Of a stretch of 17,566 nt of DNA, positions 14,401-17,566 are shown piece after piece. The DNA comes from QZKY01 sp964488675. GTDB taxonomy: Bacteria > Pseudomonadota > Gammaproteobacteria > Burkholderiales > Burkholderiaceae_D. Each line of letters opens with the position of its first letter. Position 1 is the first letter of the stretch. The notes beneath the pieces were generated by a model. The model searched no databases. It saw nothing but the letters and a program-made list of their open reading frames with translations, and was not told where the DNA came from. The stretch covers positions 1-17,566 of the forward strand of contig CAZAWA010000043.1 of assembly GCA_964488675.1 (NCBI GenBank), written 5' to 3'. The translations under genes and the position numbers were made by a program.

Positions 14401-15052
14401 GGATGTCGCTATTTCCCGCGCTTTGACAGCGCATCCGCAGCAGCCCGATGAAAGTCACGACAAACTTGTGGCAATGATGCGGCGGATGATGAGGGAGGTT
14501 CTTTCAACCCCGCTGCCAGATGGCATCTCGCTAGACAAAATCGGTCCTGACAGGCGTTTGAACGAACTCGGCTTTTATCTGCCGTCCTCGCATCTGCAAT
14601 GTGAGGCATTGAACGCTTCATTGCATCAACTCGGTATTGCCGTGCCGCGTCTTTCATTCCACGACCTGGATGGCTACTTGAGCGGCTTTATTGACTTGGT
14701 GTTCGAGCATGAAGGCCGATATTACATCCTTGACTGGAAATCAAATCATCTGGGAAACACTGCTGCAGACTATGGCGGGCAATCCGTGGCAAACGCAATG
14801 GCCGAAAATGCTTACCATCTGCAATACTTGTTGTATGCCGTTGCGCTCGATCGCTACCTTGCCAGACGGATAAATGGCTACCGCTACGATACTCACTTCG
14901 GTGGAGTGATCTATCTTTTCGTCCGCGGCGTCAGGCCTGACTGGCGCAATGCAGACGACTCACCCACCGGCGTATTTTTCGATTTCCCAGGTGAGGATAC
15001 GATCCGGCAGCTAGGCAAACTGTTTTGCATTGATTCTCGGGAAGCAGCATGA
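11420..15052 (+). CDS. recB: Exodeoxyribonuclease V beta subunit RecB
   Basis: RecB is the 3'-5' SF1 helicase and the only nuclease of RecBCD, and it loads RecA after Chi. The protein has 1210 residues (E. coli 1180). Helicase motifs: Walker A EASAGTGKT at 21-29 (K28), VVTFTNAATSELRDRI (52-67), Walker B LIDEFQDTD at 391-399, VGDPKQAIYSFRNAD (420-434), LTIHKSKGLEFPIVF near 741-755, and LSYVALTRAE near 811-820. The C-terminal nuclease domain is intact: H980 in GECIHKAFEF, D1092 in GFIDLVF, and D1105 and K1107 in ILDWKSNHLG. These correspond to E. coli H956, D1067, D1080 and K1082. The enzyme should therefore be active. Four-base overlaps with recC and recD indicate coupled translation and matched subunit amounts. 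Confidence 0.98.
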   Translation: MRSPTKFDVVNCELDGISLIEASAGTGKTWNICGLYLRLLLERGLEVQQILVVTFTNAATSELRDRIRKRIAEMRNYLLSESMPTDDEFILALTEALENHRSISRDTIINRLELALQTFDEAAIFTIHGFCQRALADTPFAAGQAFSQELLPDDSELLLEVVHDYWRKHIADDQIDADMASFLLQKKDAPEKFAALLKRHLAKPLARMEWPEGEARAPDRLALNHAFSEARVCWGKERHQILSVLSGSLNQLNGRYYTANSIASATEECDFLFESGDALAGESMESKLGLFRSVTLSLRTNKNKSTPKHVFFDLMETLLGEIEVTMQALELARFRLLKHMLDECSSSIRRRKRERRELSFDDILYNLHVALSGGDFPDLALSLQRRFPAALIDEFQDTDPLQHSVFGQIYGDKQNPFFMVGDPKQAIYSFRNADLHTYLNAKIITTAIYSIGDNQRATEPLIRAVNALFSSNPHAFVLDGLDYLDAAFGSKPRKEFTDRSGTLHPLQVRMLPKEADGSATLKSNAKILAARSTAVEIARLLNAAQNGDITIDGQPLRASDIAVLVRSHAQGSAVRDALAKLNIGSVELSQASVFHSPDAEEIERILTAIWSPTRTQWLRAALATELIGCDAKTIEAVSQDEAAIMAYIQRFAEYRETWINRGVGYAIRQLLKREHISKQILRRTDGERRMTNLLHLGELLHQAEQMHASPDALLRWLQAQRREGGDEAAQLRLESDQNLVQILTIHKSKGLEFPIVFCPYLWDGNSGRNRNTEGIEYHDDNGDTVIDFRTPLGESMREMIRLEKAAEDIRLSYVALTRAEYRCYLFAGCYTSNVFGRPSTSESENSLLNWLVAGDRSTLREWRKHKHRVSDLDLAWEDIARKQADSIHISVLAATDAIPFTPVMDSSDELVCRPPPKRISHGWRTSSFSGLKRGAVHENAASDHDAQIVATPPENVLTEALPNDDILLFPRGASAGECIHKAFEFCDFTDSASWDVAISRALTAHPQQPDESHDKLVAMMRRMMREVLSTPLPDGISLDKIGPDRRLNELGFYLPSSHLQCEALNASLHQLGIAVPRLSFHDLDGYLSGFIDLVFEHEGRYYILDWKSNHLGNTAADYGGQSVANAMAENAYHLQYLLYAVALDRYLARRINGYRYDTHFGGVIYLFVRGVRPDWRNADDSPTGVFFDFPGEDTIRQLGKLFCIDSREAA

Positions 15053-16878
15053 TGCGCTACGACCGTATCCATAACCCGCAACAGTTGCTTGCGCAGGAAT
15101 TTGCCAGTCATGTGATTGCATGGGCCAAGGAATCGGGCGCGCCCGCCGATACGCTTGGGGTATTGCGCCGGGTCGCTTACGAGACCAGCGCCGCCACAAC
15201 AGAGGGTCATGCCTGTTTGTTGCTTACGGAAATTGCTGACCAAGGAATACAGGATCTGGCCATCCTTCGTCACCTGCTGCTTGCGTCCGGCGTAGTCGGC
15301 ACGCCCGATGCACCCGGCTCCATGCCCCTGATACTCGACGATCAACAGCGCCTTTACCTGCATCGATATTTTGATTATGAACGACGGCTGGCAAATCGGC
15401 TGATAAGTTCAAGAACTGGGAACGAAGGCAGCGATACCGCCTCACCGCTGAAGCTCGAAGTGCCATTCATTGCAGCCATCAACAGCGAGCAAACTAGGTG
15501 GCAGCGGATAGCCGTCGCGCTCGCACAGCTGCAAAAATTGACCATTATCAGCGGTGGCCCAGGGACAGGCAAAACCTCCACGGTGGTTCATTTGCTGGCC
15601 TGCCTGCTGGAGACAAATCCAGAATGCCGCATCCGGCTGGCGGCACCTACCGGCAAGGCTGCCGCCCACATGCTGGAGGCAATCCGTGATGGTGCCACAC
15701 GACTCAAAACAGAGATCCAGTCAATCCTGCCGACAGAATCGTTCACCATTCACCGCCTACTCGGTATCACATCCGAGGAAGGCCGCTTTCGTCATCACGC
15801 CGACAACCTCCTTCCAATCGACGCACTGGTGATCGACGAAGCCTCAATGCTGGACATTGCGCTGGCAACCAAACTATTCGAGGCGGTGCCGCAGCATGCA
15901 CGCATCATTTTGCTGGGCGACAAGGATCAACTGTCTGCGGTCGAGGCCGGTGCTGTTTTTTCCGAAATATGCGCTAATCCGACGCTCACACCTGATTGCG
16001 TCTCCAGACTTGCCGCACTGACCGGCATTCCAGAGCGCGAGATTGTGCCAATGCCGCCATCTCAATTGACTGCATTGAACAACAGCGTTGTCTGGTTTTC
16101 TGAAAATTTTCGCTTTGCCAACGACTCTGGCATCGGCAAACTTGCCTCCGAGGTAAGCGCCGGACATGCCGATGCTGCCATTAACAGCCTGCGAAACACA
16201 GATGATCAAGGCACAACCTGGGTCGAGGACGGCGATACCGCGCCCGCTCCGACAACCCTAAGAAAGGTGTTTGATCGGTATGCAGACTATCTGCACACCC
16301 TGCAATCCAGTCCCGGTTCGTTGCCGGCGATTTTTGAAGCCTTCAATCAATTTCGTGTGTTATGTGCGTTGCGCGAAGGCCATCGCGGCGTGAATGAGAT
16401 AAACCGGCAAATCAGCCGACATTTCCGAAATGCGCTCAACCATCCGCTCGATCCGGGAGATCAGTCAGAATGGTATCCGGGAAGACCGTTGATGGTGCTT
16501 CGCAACGACTACAATCTGAAGTTGTTTAACGGTGATATCGGCATTGTCCTGCCGGACGAGTCCGGCACGATGATGGTGCATTTTCCGGACAGCACGGCCG
16601 AATATCGAACAATCGCACCTATGCGCCTGCCAGAACACGAAACCGCCTTTGCCATGACCGTTCACAAATCCCAAGGCTCAGAATTCGACGCGATCATGCT
16701 GATGCTTCCGGCACATCAACGACGCGCAGTCAGCCGGGAATTGTTCTACACCGCTATCACGCGTGCTCGCAAGGAAGCCATTGTTGTTGGCGATCAGGAA
16801 GTGGTGAAAATGGCGATTGCCTCGCCAACGCAGAGAAGGTCTGGCCTTTTCAGCAGGATGGCGGAAATCCTGTCTTAG
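15049..16878 (+). CDS. recD: Exodeoxyribonuclease V alpha subunit RecD
   Basis: RecD is the 5'-3' SF1B helicase of RecBCD and controls its nuclease activity before Chi. It has 609 residues, against 608 in E. coli, so it is full length with its N-terminal RecC-binding domain. Motifs: Walker A ISGGPGTGKTSTVV at 167-180 (K175), LAAPTGKAAAHMLEAI just after, Walker B LVIDEASML at about 260-268, LLGDKDQLSAVEAGAVFSEI (near 286-305), TVHKSQGSEFD at about 538-548, and LFYTAITRARKEAIVVGD near 565-582. The start is the first of two adjacent ATGs, overlapping the recB stop. The second (15052) would remove only one residue. It ends six bases before the stop of the convergent DUF1499 gene. I see no terminator in that gap, so the recBCD and DUF1499 messages may overlap. 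Confidence 0.97.
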   Translation: MMRYDRIHNPQQLLAQEFASHVIAWAKESGAPADTLGVLRRVAYETSAATTEGHACLLLTEIADQGIQDLAILRHLLLASGVVGTPDAPGSMPLILDDQQRLYLHRYFDYERRLANRLISSRTGNEGSDTASPLKLEVPFIAAINSEQTRWQRIAVALAQLQKLTIISGGPGTGKTSTVVHLLACLLETNPECRIRLAAPTGKAAAHMLEAIRDGATRLKTEIQSILPTESFTIHRLLGITSEEGRFRHHADNLLPIDALVIDEASMLDIALATKLFEAVPQHARIILLGDKDQLSAVEAGAVFSEICANPTLTPDCVSRLAALTGIPEREIVPMPPSQLTALNNSVVWFSENFRFANDSGIGKLASEVSAGHADAAINSLRNTDDQGTTWVEDGDTAPAPTTLRKVFDRYADYLHTLQSSPGSLPAIFEAFNQFRVLCALREGHRGVNEINRQISRHFRNALNHPLDPGDQSEWYPGRPLMVLRNDYNLKLFNGDIGIVLPDESGTMMVHFPDSTAEYRTIAPMRLPEHETAFAMTVHKSQGSEFDAIMLMLPAHQRRAVSRELFYTAITRARKEAIVVGDQEVVKMAIASPTQRRSGLFSRMAEILS

Positions 16879-16884
16879 ATATGC

Positions 16885-17343
16885 TCATTCCGTTGTGTCC
16901 CCCGCCCTGGCAAACTGCGCTCTGATTTCCTCCATTCGGCTGCGATTCTTGCCCAGATCGGAATATCCCAATCGCGAAGCTGAACGAATCTGGATAACAC
17001 CATTGCCACGATCAAGCAGAAATTCCGCATCGTCCACAAAAAAGGTCGTTCGCAGTTCCGCTCGCATATAGTCGACTTGCTCGTCAATGATGGTCGCGTC
17101 GCCTCTCCGCTTGAGAATCGTTTTCAAAGCGGCAAAAGCATTATCCGGAACGCCTGAAAATGCCAGCGGTGCGATATAATGCCGCGCATCCGTGGCAAAG
17201 CTGGAAACCCAATTGGGTGATGCCGGGCACGGGGCAAGCTCTCTGCCCCTGACGCCAAGATTTTCGGAACGCTCAACCGCGCAGGCAGCAAGGAGCGTGG
17301 AAAGAATTGCCATAGCAAACCCCTTGCGCCATTTTTTTCGCAT
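16885..17343 (-). CDS. DUF1499 family predicted lipoprotein
   Basis: A 152-residue secreted protein with a lipoprotein signal peptide: a basic start (MRKKWRKGF), a hydrophobic stretch, and the lipobox LAAC with lipidated C21. The mature part matches DUF1499: CPASPNWVSSFA (residues 39-50), then DARHYIAPLAF, and YMRAELRTTFFVDDAEFLLD near 90-111. The ending IQIRSASRLGYSDLGKNRSR (about 116-135) is strongly typical. The commoner family motif is, from memory, CPxSPNCVSS; here the second cysteine is replaced by tryptophan, so a disulfide between those positions is impossible. Function is unknown. It should sit in a membrane facing the periplasm. An AAGGA lies about nine bases before the ATG at 17343. 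It is convergent with recD. Confidence 0.88.
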   Translation of the reverse strand: MRKKWRKGFAMAILSTLLAACAVERSENLGVRGRELAPCPASPNWVSSFATDARHYIAPLAFSGVPDNAFAALKTILKRRGDATIIDEQVDYMRAELRTTFFVDDAEFLLDRGNGVIQIRSASRLGYSDLGKNRSRMEEIRAQFARAGDTTE

Positions 17344-17450
17344 TAATCGAATCCTTGGCAGAGAAGTTCGATGGCATGCTGTGCGGATGCACCGATCCTC
17401 ATTTACGCTGCACGCCAGCAGCTAACTTTCGTTGTAATCCAACGGAATTC

Positions 17451-17537
17451 TGGTGCGAGGGAGGGGACTCGAACCCCTACACCATGACTGGCGTCAGGAC
17501 CTAAACCTGGTGCGTCTACCAATTTCGCCACCCTCGC
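17451..17537 (-). tRNA. tRNA-Leu (anticodon UAG)
   Basis: The minus strand reads GCGAGGG at the 5' end (17537-17531), pairing with CCCTCGC (17461-17455). The discriminator A and an encoded CCA end at 17451. The D-loop contains AATTGGTAGACGC, the anticodon loop is TTTAGGT within CCAGG...CCTG, with anticodon TAG at 17503-17501. A long variable arm follows, as required for tRNA-Leu, and then the T-loop GGTTCGAGTCC. It is 87 bases long and complete. It decodes CUN leucine codons, mainly CUA. Confidence 0.97.
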
Positions 17538-17566
17538 AAGGGAGAGCATTTTACTGGATTTTTATT

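Overview
The window reads as chromosomal backbone DNA from a betaproteobacterium. It is most likely Burkholderiales, with a gene order and protein flavour that recall Oxalobacteraceae such as Herminiimonas or Janthinobacterium. That placement rests on remembered family resemblance and not on a search. GC looks moderate, in the low-to-mid fifties by eye. I see no phage genes, intact transposase, CRISPR array or rRNA.

Layout. Positions 1-935 hold the N-terminal two thirds of glutamine synthetase glnA (minus strand, cut by the window edge). Upstream of it lie a good sigma-54 promoter match and NtrC-like sites (1042-1250). Next come a small orphan NarX-type histidine kinase (plus) and, convergent with it, a CinA-N/molybdopterin-binding-like protein (minus). 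Divergent from that is an FKBP prolyl isomerase. A redox block follows: 7Fe ferredoxin fdxA and a thioredoxin-reductase-like ferredoxin-NADP reductase. After it come a repeat-like intergenic segment and a strong intrinsic terminator, then the overlapping genes rnfB-like, nth and a DUF1841 gene. A gene-free interval (7052-7421) carries tandem short repeats and GC-rich hairpins. It precedes a GlcG/HbpS-like gene (minus). From 8115 to 16878 runs a compact recC-recB-recD operon with 4-base overlaps. The window ends with a DUF1499 lipoprotein (minus) and tRNA-Leu(UAG) (minus).

How the parts work together. recBCD encodes the complete RecBCD helicase-nuclease for double-strand-break repair. Nth starts base-excision repair of oxidised pyrimidines. 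FdxA and the reductase form a plausible NADPH/ferredoxin electron couple. The rnfB-like gene overlaps nth, echoing the E. coli rsxABCDGE-nth operon, but the membrane partners of RnfB are absent here. The glnA control region indicates classical nitrogen regulation.

I did not find a clearly new defence or mobile system. The best leads are the detached soluble RnfB-Nth-DUF1841 unit, the sensorless kinase, and two intergenic repeat regions.
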